Notes under the pieces: generated by a model | Seen by the model: the letters and a program-made list of their open reading frames with translations, nothing else | Database searches by the model: none | What the model was told of the DNA's origin: nothing | From: Bacteroidaceae bacterium | Lineage (GTDB): Bacteria; Bacteroidota; Bacteroidia; Bacteroidales; Bacteroidaceae | DNA: 64,000 bases | Assembly (NCBI GenBank): GCA_017429525.1 | Contig: JAFROT010000036.1 | Location: 1-64,000, forward strand | Reading direction: 5' to 3' | Shown: piece by piece, positions 19,712-28,974 of the stretch | How positions within the stretch are numbered: position 1 is the stretch's first letter | Layout: each line of letters opens with the position of its first letter | Position numbers and translations under genes: made by a program

Positions 19712-21574
19712 ATGGACATCATCCAACTTCTCCCCGACTCCGTCGCCAACCAGATTGCTGCTGGCGAAGTCATCCAGCGCCCCGCCTCTGTGGTGAAGGA
19801 GCTGGTGGAGAACGCCGTTGATGCCGGCGCTCATCGCATCGACGTCATTGCCGTCGATGCCGGTCGCACCAGCCTTCAGGTCGTCGACGATGGCTGCGGG
19901 ATGAGCGAGACCGATGCCCGTTTGGCCTTTGAGCGTCACGCCACCAGCAAGATACGCCAGGCCGCCGACCTCTTCACCCTCACCACCATGGGATTTCGTG
20001 GCGAGGCACTCCCCTCCATCGCCGCAGTCGCTCAGGTAGAACTCACCACACGCACTGCCGAAGCCGACCTCGGCACACACCTCTCCATCGAAGCCTCGCG
20101 GGTCATCAGTCAAGAGCCCGTCGCGGCTGCCGTAGGGTCCAATTTCGTCATCAAGAACCTCTTCTTCAACGTACCCGCACGGCGCAAGTTCCTCAAGTCC
20201 AACCAGACGGAACTCTCCAACATCTCCACCGAGTTTGAACGAATCGTGCTCGTACACCCCGATATTGCTTTCACGCTCACTCACAACGACACCACCCTTC
20301 TCAACCTCACGCCTTCGACCCTCAAAGCTCGCATCGCGGCCGTCTTCGGAGGACGCATCGCCGAGCGTCTCCTGCCCGTAGAGGTGCAGACGCCGATGGT
20401 CCGCATCCATGGCTTCGTGGGCAAGCCCGAGGCATCCCGCAAGCGAGGAGCACAACAGTATTTCTTTGTCAACAACCGCTATATGCGGCACCCCTACTTC
20501 CACCGTGCCGTACAGGAAGCTTTCACACGCCTCATCCCTGCCGACGAGCAGGTTCCCTACTTCATCTATTTCGACGTGCCACCCGCCGAGATCGATGTCA
20601 ACATCCATCCCACCAAGACCGAGATCAAGTTCGAGAACGAGCAAGCCATTTGGCAGATCCTTCTCGCAGCCATACGTGAGTCCATAGGACGCTTCAACGC
20701 CATCCCCACCATCGAGTTCGACACCGAGGGCCGTCCCGCCGACATCCCTGTCTACAATCCGAACGTCAACACTCAGCCCAAGGCGCCTACCGTGCGACTC
20801 AACCCCGCCTTCAACCCTTTTGACAGCACCCCGTCATCCACGCCTTTCGACGGCGATATACTGGGAAACCTTCCCATCCCCCGCACCACCAGCGAGCCGA
20901 ACGACAGCGCACAACTCTTCCCGTCGGCATCGACTCCCGCCAACAGCGCTTCACCTCACGAGGCAGCGCACGAAACGCCCTTGTCTGTAGCCGGTCTGAC
21001 GGCAGACACCATCCCCTCGACCGCTTTCTTCCAGTATCGCGGACAATACGTCCTCACCACGGTTGAGAGCGGCCTACTGCTCATCGACCAGCATCGGGCC
21101 CATCTGCGCGTCCTCTACGACCGCTATATCTCGCAGCTCGCCAAGTCCGCCCTCCCCTCCCAGCGTTACCTCTTCCCCGAGGTGATGCAACTCTCAGCCG
21201 CACAGTCCGTCACCTTTGCAGCCATCCATGAGGACCTTAGCCGTCTCGGTTTCGACGTCGGCGACCTCGGCGGAGGCAACATCTCCATCGTCGGCTATCC
21301 CGCAGGCTTCGAGGGCATAGACCCGCAAGCACTCTTCACCGAGGTTCTGGACACCGCAGCCACTAACGGCAACCTGCCCGCCGAACAGCTTCTCAGCCAG
21401 CTGGCCCTCACCCTCGCACGAGCGGCCGCCATCCCTACCGGGCAAGTGCTCTCGCCCCTCGAGATGCAGGACCTCACCGCGCAGCTCATGGCAACGAGCA
21501 ACCCCAACTACACGCCCGATGGCCACCCCACCCTCGCCATCATCCCACAGGAACAGATAGACAAGCTCTTCTGA
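19712..21574 (+). CDS. mutL: DNA mismatch repair protein MutL
   Basis: GHL-type ATPase that links MutS mismatch recognition to strand removal. ATP-binding motifs are clear: IAAGEVIQRPASVVKELVENA, DDGCGM, FERHATSKI and TMGFRGEALPSIA, followed by NGRYV-like (FFVNNRYMRHP) and DVNIHPTKTEIKF. A proline/serine-rich linker spans roughly residues 345-430, and then comes the C-terminal dimerisation domain (QYRGQYVLTTVESGLLLIDQHRAH). I see no DQHAxxERxxYE-type endonuclease signature in full; LIDQHRAHLRVLYDRY is the corresponding place. At 620 residues it has the usual length. Confidence 0.96.
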   Translation: MDIIQLLPDSVANQIAAGEVIQRPASVVKELVENAVDAGAHRIDVIAVDAGRTSLQVVDDGCGMSETDARLAFERHATSKIRQAADLFTLTTMGFRGEALPSIAAVAQVELTTRTAEADLGTHLSIEASRVISQEPVAAAVGSNFVIKNLFFNVPARRKFLKSNQTELSNISTEFERIVLVHPDIAFTLTHNDTTLLNLTPSTLKARIAAVFGGRIAERLLPVEVQTPMVRIHGFVGKPEASRKRGAQQYFFVNNRYMRHPYFHRAVQEAFTRLIPADEQVPYFIYFDVPPAEIDVNIHPTKTEIKFENEQAIWQILLAAIRESIGRFNAIPTIEFDTEGRPADIPVYNPNVNTQPKAPTVRLNPAFNPFDSTPSSTPFDGDILGNLPIPRTTSEPNDSAQLFPSASTPANSASPHEAAHETPLSVAGLTADTIPSTAFFQYRGQYVLTTVESGLLLIDQHRAHLRVLYDRYISQLAKSALPSQRYLFPEVMQLSAAQSVTFAAIHEDLSRLGFDVGDLGGGNISIVGYPAGFEGIDPQALFTEVLDTAATNGNLPAEQLLSQLALTLARAAAIPTGQVLSPLEMQDLTAQLMATSNPNYTPDGHPTLAIIPQEQIDKLF

Positions 21575-21678
21575 ACGCCCTGCGGCGTCACAAGAAAAGA
21601 ATACCGGCATAACGAAATATCGGCATATCGAAATCCCGAAATAACCATCCCTCCCCTTTCCACGAATCATCATCATAA

Positions 21679-22779
<1,101 letters not shown>

Positions 22780-22803
22780 CGGTCTTCGCGACATCATACA
22801 ACA

Positions 22804-22846
22804 AAAGCACCTACGCCTGTATATCCAAGCGTAGGTGCTTTCGTTT
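22804..22846 (+). terminator. Terminator after trpS
   Basis: AAAGCACCTACGC pairs perfectly with GCGTAGGTGCTTT around a 12-base loop, followed by CGTTTG. It begins 25 bases after the trpS stop. Confidence 0.8.
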
Positions 22847-22880
22847 GAACTCATCTCAACGCTCAGCCCTTATCTACAAC

Positions 22881-22911
22881 AACGCCCTGCGGAGTATTTC
22901 CGCAGGGCGTT
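22881..22911. terminator. Palindromic terminator shared with the one at 41251-41288
   Basis: Perfect 12-bp stem, AACGCCCTGCGG against CCGCAGGGCGTT, loop AGTATTT. It lies between the convergent trpS and small-protein genes and could act in both directions. Its core is nearly the same as the hairpin after the GH97 gene. Confidence 0.75.
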
Positions 22912-22971
22912 AGTGATAATAAAAAGATTAACGACTAGCGTTAATACAAGATTGAATCAATAAGCGAAGGC

Positions 22972-23154
22972 TTACTTGCTCCAGTCGTCGTCCCAGACAT
23001 TCTTGGGAGAAGACCAAGCATCTTTTCCTGCATCTCCTTTGACTAGGACCTCACCATCTGGATCAGCCTCATCATCAAAAAGAGAAAGTGCGATGAGCGC
23101 CGTTGGCTGAACGGCCTGCATGTAGAGCAAGGGCTGAATATATGTCTTTTTCAT
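22972..23154 (-). CDS. Small protein of the MKKxYxxP ... VWDDDWSK type, function unknown
   Basis: A 60-residue protein starting MKKTYIQP and ending NVWDDDWSK, acidic in its second half (DDEADPDGEVLVKGDAG). It is clearly related to the 63-residue protein at 60927-61118, which begins MKKKYMCP and ends TVWDDDWSKQ. Both are encoded about 40 bases downstream of a large secreted protein with a T9SS-like tail. Residues 9-26 are fairly hydrophobic but lack a normal signal-peptide cleavage site. I know of similar short unannotated proteins in Prevotella and Bacteroides, and their function is not established. A leader-peptide-like precursor is one possibility. Confidence 0.75.
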   Translation of the reverse strand: MKKTYIQPLLYMQAVQPTALIALSLFDDEADPDGEVLVKGDAGKDAWSSPKNVWDDDWSK

Positions 23155-23192
23155 TGTTATTGCAATTTAGAAATTAATCTTTAAATACGTTA

Positions 23193-26100
23193 TTACTTGA
23201 CAACGACTTTCTTGCCATTGATGATGTAGACTCCGCCCTTCTGCAGCTTCTGAACCTTACGGCCAGCAAGATCATAGGCATCACCGTCGACGAGACCGTC
23301 AAAGACATTCTGGATAGCTGTCGGGAGATCATTCTCACCAAGATAGAAGGCCTTAACGCCCTCTGATTCAGCAGGACTGGTGACATAGGCACGGTTGGCA
23401 CCAACTGTTGGCTGTTTTCCTTCAGCGACCACGTAGAAACCTACCTTACCATCGTTCTTCTGAAGAACATAGGAGCCAACAAGAGCAGGAGTTTGAGCAT
23501 AGACACCAGTCAGCAGACCTTCGGTGTAGCTGAGAGCTGTACCCTGAGCATCACCAGTCAGCGTTTCGTTCCATGCACCTTCGATGATGTAAGGCTTGTT
23601 AGCCTCGAGAGCTGTAACCTCATTAAGAGTAAGCGTAGCGCCTTCTGCACCAGTGCAAGTATAAACCTTCACACCTTCAGGAATCTCAGCAACAGCGAAG
23701 GGAAGCATTGTTGTGCCCCAACCAGCAGCATTAGTGTTGATGGTGATAGAAGGCTTCGAGGTCTCAACAAGCTTGAAGTCGATGTGAGAGTTCACAGTGT
23801 AAACACCAGCATCCTGAGATCCAATGTACTGGTTAGCTGCAGTGTTGCGCAGATTCCATTTACCATCTGTAGCAGTCGGTACGACTTCGACAGCAAGAGC
23901 GTCATCGGCATTGGTCGTGGTGCGGATCTGAGAGGTATTGCCACCATAAGGAACACCTGTAGAAATGTAACGAGCAACGCCAGCGGCGTCTATCTGCGAC
24001 ATCTTGTACTTGTTGCCTTCTACCTTGGTGAAGGTGAATGCTTGTGCGAGGTTCGTGTTAGCAGCTTCCTTGTACTGGATATTGTAATTACCATGGTCAG
24101 TGCGGGCATTAGCCAAATAGGTCATAGCTTTATTGTCATAAGTCCAACCATCGTAGGTCAGAACCACATTGAATAGTTGACCATCTGCAGGAGGATTAAC
24201 AGTTGTCAAAGCATTGTAAGCATTCGTCACATCCTCAACAGTTGCTGTGCCCTGAACGAGTGCGTTAGCGGCATCAACGGCATCCTGGCTGTATTGGAAG
24301 GCACCGGTACCAATGTTTGCAGTGGGGATAGCATCGAGAGCATACTGGACGTTGCCAATAATAGACTCATCTGTGATTTCTGCAAGTACGAACTCATCGA
24401 AGCTGGAAGAAGCATTCCAGCCCATGCGGACACCCACGTATGGAGTCTCAGCCGTAAAGACACATTCGGTCTTGGACCATTCTGTAGCAGTCTGTCCTGC
24501 ACCCTGAGGCCACTCAAACTGCTTGATTGTACCAGTCTCAGTTGTAGCATCAGACATCTTAAACAGAGCATTGTACTGAAGGTTTGCCGAAGAAGGAGCC
24601 TTTCCGTTCGTATAGACTGAGAAGTAGTATTTTTTACCTACTTCGACCGCGACTGACTTGCGAATGGTCGTAACTGCACCAGCACCGCCAGCATTCGTGG
24701 TAAGATAAGCACCATTGTCAACAGCACCACCTTCGGCGGTTATTGTGAAGTTGCTAACCACTGCATCTGTTGTATAACCAATAGTCTTCCACGTTGCGAC
24801 TGCGTTGGGATAGCTAAACGTACCATTCTTGATGAGGTTCTCACCGAGTGTGTAAACCGTGCGAGAAGCACCATCATTCACGAAATAAGTCTCTGGCACC
24901 GTGGATTCGGGGAAGCTAACAGTAACTTCGCAAGAAGCCTTCACGTTCTCGTCAAGTGTGCTGGTAACAGTGATAGTAGCCGTACCAGGAGCAACAGCGG
25001 TTACAACACCATCAGCAACAGTCGCCACGTTCTCGTCACTACTTGTCCACGTAACAGTATTTGTAGCATTCTCGGGCTCGAAGGTCGGAGTCAGCGTTAC
25101 AGTAGGTTCAGCCACAGTAAGGGTAGCCTCGGTCTTGTCAAGAGTTACGCCCGTGGGAACAACAGCAGCCTCTTCAGCAGTCAGGTCGCGAACCTTGGTA
25201 TACTTCACATTCTTGAAACTGAGCCAGCTGATATTGTTGTCGGCACCGACGTTGAAGTTCAGAGTAAGCTTACCATCCTTGACAAGACCCTGAGCGGTGT
25301 AAGTAGCAATCTGGAACTGGCTGGTACCGATTTGCTCGCCTGCTGTGACATCCACAGCTGCGTAGTCACCCTCACCACCACCATTGATGTCCATCGTGAT
25401 GCCTGTAGCGTCAGCTGCAGCAACTTCGTTCTTAGCGCGAACACGTACCCAAGCTGAAACAGAATAAAGACCATTCTCAACATCAAGTGTTCCGCTCCAT
25501 TTGTTCTCTGCAAGAGTCTTTGCGTCTTCTGTCCAATATTCGTAGAAGGGGATCTTGAAGTTAGAACCATCAGTAGCGCCTTCATTAGACCAAGTATTGA
25601 TATAAAGACTTGTTCCAAAGTCATTCAGGCTAAAACCATTTTCAAGGAAATTGGAAGCGGCAGTATTAGCTCCAGCACGCCAACCTGTGGCGACTGTGCC
25701 AAGATTTGCGCCAGCAGTTGCCTCAGCATCTGTGAGCATACCCTCATCATACTTTGCCTGAACGGCAGCAATGGCATCAGCAAAAGTAGTTGTAGCCTCT
25801 GCAGTTGCAAAGTTGTGAGCCTCCTTCAGAGCATTAGCGTCTGCGATAGCTGTGGCGGCAACAGCGTAAGCTGTAATAGAAGCTTGAGCGGCGGCTATAG
25901 CGGACTGAGCTGCATTATATTTGGCAACTGTCTTTTCGGCATTATACGCAGCAATGGCAGCAGTTTGAGTAGCAGCGACATCGGCGTTCATCTTTCCTTC
26001 TACAGCTGTCACATCAGGAAGTGCGCCTACATAAGTCAGAGTGAAATCGTCAGCGCAGAGCCAGCTATTATCAGCCTTTGTGCCCACGCCCTCATATTTA

Positions 26101-28049
26101 ATGGTAATGTCAGCATCGGCATCGCAAGCAAATTCTACGGTGTAACGAATTTGGTCATCGGATATCGTCATGGCCTTGCTTACACCACCGGCAGAAAGTT
26201 CTGCGGAAGTCACACCGCGAGCCTTAATAGTAGCTGTAACCTTATACACACCTGCAGGCATACCTGAAAGAGTTTGGGCTATTGACTTAGTACCATCAGG
26301 AACCCAGCATTCAGCATAGTAGGTGCCTACTTTTCCGAAAGAGTTATTGCCTTGAACACTCATTCCAGTATTTTCCCAACCCGTAAGATCACCAGTCTCG
26401 AAGCTGGGGTTAATGAGGAGCGCTGCAGTTAAATCTACATTCTCAAGATTGTTAGCCGTAATAGCAGTCTTCAGAGCTGTACGGACAGCAGCAATAGCCG
26501 CGTTCAGTTCTTCAACCGTTGCAGCGGAGTTTGCTGAAGCATCAGCGCTTGTTACGTCAGTCGAATTGTAAGTATTCAAAACAGCAGCACGAACAGCCTG
26601 ATATTCTGCATATCCAGGCGCCAAAGCATTCAGCTCACTTGTTGCGGTCTGAATGGCTGCAATAGCGGTGCTGTATTCCTTGGAACTATCCCACTCCTTA
26701 TTATTAACTTCCAAAACTTCTGTCTTCTTTGTGTTGTAAGTTTCAGAAGGAACCTTCCCTTCTAAAGCTTCAAAGGCGGCAACAGCTGCAGCAAGCTGAG
26801 TTTCATAAGCAGAAAGGTCAATGCCATAATAAGTGACTTTGAAGTTATCAGCTGCAATCCAATTGGCTGTAGTGTTTTGTGTCTTCAAGCCAAAGATGAC
26901 ATCACCTTCACCTGTGAACAAGAACTCCGTAGAGAAGTGCTGAACAGCACTACCAGCTGTTGAGAGAGAAGTCGTGAAATCAACTCCATCGGCATTGATA
27001 TACAGAAGAGCGCCTGTCGTTGTGGCACTTGTATTACCCTGATTGGTAGCAATAGCATCACATTCAAGGACATACTTACCTTCAGGCATGTTAGAAACCG
27101 TCTGACGGAGATAGCCATCACCAATCTTAGCATTACCACTACGCCAAGCCTCGATGAATCTATTCACATAGCCATTGGCCGACTGATAAGTGTTATTATC
27201 CTGATAACCGATATTGTTAGCCTGCTGTCCTGAAACGTAGTTAGTTTCCCAACCCGTTATATTCCCCTGAGTGAAATCGGAATTGCTAAGCACAAATTCT
27301 GTGATATCACGAGGGTCGGAATCAGAAGCATTGTCTAAGTGAGCCTGAAGGCAGGCATTATTCAAATTCGTTACTGCAGCGGCCAGTTCCTCAGCAGTCG
27401 ACGCACTGTTTTCATATACGGCAGATGCTTCATCCGTGTTTACCCCTGCTGCATAAGCTTTCATCAAAGCACGATACAGACGAGCCTTTGCCACAACGTT
27501 TGCTGCTGATTTCTGTTCTTCCGTGAGGAACATCCAATCAATATCAGACGAACTGGAATTATAACCAAAATAAACTCTGGCACCATTCAAGCTAGCATTG
27601 ACGCCCGCATACTGAGTAGCAGCTGCAGGAAAAGCAGGGTCTCCAACAGCTGTTTGTAAACGATACACACCATTAACTTTAGTTATATTCCATACATAAC
27701 CTTTATCCTGAGTTCCTTTATCAGTATAGCCCCAACGCTCATCAACACGGAAGAGAAGTTTATTGGAGTTATTTGTGTTAAGGAGTTCCCAACCAGATAG
27801 AGACGCACCACCAACAGTAACATTTGAAACTGCTTGTGTCTTAATAAGTAGGCCGGTATCTGTACCTGTTGCACTCAATTGGGTTCCCCAATCATTTGCG
27901 GCCGTTACAAATTGTCCAGCCCCTACATTCAGGATGTAGTACTGACCACCATTGACAGGGTCAGATCCTGGTGATGTCCAGCTTTGAGCATTCGCGCCCA
28001 GCCCGACCATAGCCGCGCACGCGGCCAAGAAGAGTTTTAGTTTCTTCAT
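23193..28049 (-). CDS. Very large secreted adhesin-like protein with T9SS-type C-terminal tail
   Basis: A 1618-residue secreted protein with a signal peptide (MKKLKLFLAACAAMVGLGANAQ). The N-terminal 150 residues resemble a ricin-like trefoil (GGQYYILNVGAGQFV). Four galactose-binding-like modules follow (NSDFTQGNITGWETN, NPSFETGDLTGWENTG, a third near residue 810 and NGTFSYPNAVATW), separated by Ala-rich helical spacers of FIVAR type. A Big_2 immunoglobulin-like domain lies at about residues 960-1045 (TWTSSDENVATVADGVVTA). A second ricin-like stretch and a C-terminal domain ending GGVYIINGKKVVVK complete it. I see no catalytic site. It probably binds host or dietary glycans at the cell surface. 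The DNA is visibly richer in A and T than neighbouring genes. Confidence 0.85.
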   Translation of the reverse strand: MKKLKLFLAACAAMVGLGANAQSWTSPGSDPVNGGQYYILNVGAGQFVTAANDWGTQLSATGTDTGLLIKTQAVSNVTVGGASLSGWELLNTNNSNKLLFRVDERWGYTDKGTQDKGYVWNITKVNGVYRLQTAVGDPAFPAAATQYAGVNASLNGARVYFGYNSSSSDIDWMFLTEEQKSAANVVAKARLYRALMKAYAAGVNTDEASAVYENSASTAEELAAAVTNLNNACLQAHLDNASDSDPRDITEFVLSNSDFTQGNITGWETNYVSGQQANNIGYQDNNTYQSANGYVNRFIEAWRSGNAKIGDGYLRQTVSNMPEGKYVLECDAIATNQGNTSATTTGALLYINADGVDFTTSLSTAGSAVQHFSTEFLFTGEGDVIFGLKTQNTTANWIAADNFKVTYYGIDLSAYETQLAAAVAAFEALEGKVPSETYNTKKTEVLEVNNKEWDSSKEYSTAIAAIQTATSELNALAPGYAEYQAVRAAVLNTYNSTDVTSADASANSAATVEELNAAIAAVRTALKTAITANNLENVDLTAALLINPSFETGDLTGWENTGMSVQGNNSFGKVGTYYAECWVPDGTKSIAQTLSGMPAGVYKVTATIKARGVTSAELSAGGVSKAMTISDDQIRYTVEFACDADADITIKYEGVGTKADNSWLCADDFTLTYVGALPDVTAVEGKMNADVAATQTAAIAAYNAEKTVAKYNAAQSAIAAAQASITAYAVAATAIADANALKEAHNFATAEATTTFADAIAAVQAKYDEGMLTDAEATAGANLGTVATGWRAGANTAASNFLENGFSLNDFGTSLYINTWSNEGATDGSNFKIPFYEYWTEDAKTLAENKWSGTLDVENGLYSVSAWVRVRAKNEVAAADATGITMDINGGGEGDYAAVDVTAGEQIGTSQFQIATYTAQGLVKDGKLTLNFNVGADNNISWLSFKNVKYTKVRDLTAEEAAVVPTGVTLDKTEATLTVAEPTVTLTPTFEPENATNTVTWTSSDENVATVADGVVTAVAPGTATITVTSTLDENVKASCEVTVSFPESTVPETYFVNDGASRTVYTLGENLIKNGTFSYPNAVATWKTIGYTTDAVVSNFTITAEGGAVDNGAYLTTNAGGAGAVTTIRKSVAVEVGKKYYFSVYTNGKAPSSANLQYNALFKMSDATTETGTIKQFEWPQGAGQTATEWSKTECVFTAETPYVGVRMGWNASSSFDEFVLAEITDESIIGNVQYALDAIPTANIGTGAFQYSQDAVDAANALVQGTATVEDVTNAYNALTTVNPPADGQLFNVVLTYDGWTYDNKAMTYLANARTDHGNYNIQYKEAANTNLAQAFTFTKVEGNKYKMSQIDAAGVARYISTGVPYGGNTSQIRTTTNADDALAVEVVPTATDGKWNLRNTAANQYIGSQDAGVYTVNSHIDFKLVETSKPSITINTNAAGWGTTMLPFAVAEIPEGVKVYTCTGAEGATLTLNEVTALEANKPYIIEGAWNETLTGDAQGTALSYTEGLLTGVYAQTPALVGSYVLQKNDGKVGFYVVAEGKQPTVGANRAYVTSPAESEGVKAFYLGENDLPTAIQNVFDGLVDGDAYDLAGRKVQKLQKGGVYIINGKKVVVK

Positions 28050-28204
28050 TTGTTTTGTTAGTTAATTATGTTGTTAGTTATATTGTTAGCTGTTGTTAGA
28101 CGATGCGGGTAGCTGTTGTCAGACGCTGTGTTAAGGTAAGAGAAAAAGAGGTAAATGGTTGCGCGCAGGGGGCGCGTGCGTGTACATTATACACTAAAAG
28201 CGTG

Positions 28205-28212
28205 CAAAAGTA
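28205..28212 (-). promoter_or_regulatory. -7 promoter element for the large adhesin-like gene
   Basis: The minus strand reads TACTTTTG, a TAnnTTTG match, 155 bases before the start codon at 28049. No clear TTTG lies at the standard spacing, so the evidence is partial. Confidence 0.35.
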
Positions 28213-28817
28213 CAAATTATTCAGATATGGAGGATGAATAAAAACGTTAAAAATCATGAACGCTCGTAAAATAATTATGAAAGGAATGAAGTTGATTGTC
28301 AACAGATGGTAGGAGAACGCAGGAGATTGAAGAACTATGAATGCAGGCGAAAGAAGAACTTTAGACGGGATCATGAGAATCCATCTACTGACGATGGTCA
28401 GTCCTAGGCTGAACAGGAAGAACGGGATGCGGTGCGCCATCATTAAATGGTCACGATTTGTTGCATTGTGGCATTAAAAGGGTGATGAAAATGCAGAAAA
28501 AGCAGTTAAAAATACGCTCATTTCGCTATTTTCAGACGTTAATTTGGTTCAAAATTACATTTTTACATGGTAAATACATTCAAATTACATTGTTTTCAGC
28601 GTTCGTTTCCGTTTGTTTTTCATATAGTTAACTACAAAACAATGTAAAAATGTAGGCAATTTCGCATAAAACGTATTTATTTTTTGAAAAGGATTGGCAC
28701 TGTACGACATGCTGCTCATGAACAAAATGGTCGTTTTTGTGCTCAATAACCATGAACAGGCTTCAATTTGAAGACCTATAAACGATGGACGACGCACCTC
28801 TAGACGCAACGTACTGC

Positions 28818-28927
28818 GCGACCGTTCGTGAGGGGCTATGCGACCGCTCGTGAGGGGCGATGCGACCGTATGTGAAGGGCGATGCGACCATATATGTTGG
28901 GCGATGCGACCGTATGTGTTGGTTATT
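28818..28927 (+). repeat. 22-bp tandem repeat array 2
   Basis: Five contiguous 22-bp units start at 28818, 28840, 28862, 28884 and 28906. Each starts GCGACC and most end GGGCGAT; the middle varies between CGTGAGG, TGTGAAG, ATGTTGG and TGTGTTGG. The last unit runs into the 24-bp palindrome at 28922-28945. Units share CGACCGTTCG with array 3 and the ATCGCCC core on the opposite strand. Confidence 0.88.
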
Positions 28928-28945
28928 CGGTCGCGACCGAATAAC
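28922..28945. repeat. Perfect 24-bp palindrome, copy 1
   Basis: GTTATTCGGTCG followed by its exact reverse complement. It ends repeat array 2 and lies 30 bases from the 3' end of the regulator gene. An identical 24-mer occurs at 55928-55951 next to array 3. Confidence 0.95.
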
Positions 28946-28974
28946 GAATTCAATTAGATGAAAAATGGTTGAGT

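Larger units (their letters stand above)
28050..28974. other. 925-base intergenic region upstream of the large adhesin-like gene
   Basis: AT-rich in its first 700 bases, with a candidate minus-strand promoter element at 28205-28212. Beyond 28796 it becomes GC-richer and holds the 22-bp repeat array and palindrome. Two open frames here (115 and 122 codons, minus strand) look spurious: one covers the promoter region and the other reads through the 22-bp repeats. Short inverted copies of ACATTTTTACAT near 28555 and 28645 are visible. Confidence 0.6.

Noticed and set aside
22780-22971. tRNA or small RNA downstream of trpS
   Set aside because: The two stem-loops are simple terminators; no cloverleaf or CCA end could be drawn.
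28096-28443. 115-codon hydrophobic minus-strand frame
   Set aside because: Hydrophobicity follows from T-rich DNA; the frame covers the likely promoter of the adhesin-like gene and shows no coding bias.
28540-28670. Inverted ACATTTTTACAT/ATGTAAAAATGT words as an operator or insertion-sequence end
   Set aside because: Short, AT-rich and imperfect; not distinguishable from chance in this composition.
28818-28927. Possible CRISPR array
   Set aside because: Units are contiguous with no spacers, only 22 bp long, and no cas gene is in the window.
28585-28953. 122-codon minus-strand frame upstream of the adhesin-like gene
   Set aside because: Half of it is translated 22-bp repeat and palindrome, the rest AT-rich intergenic DNA.
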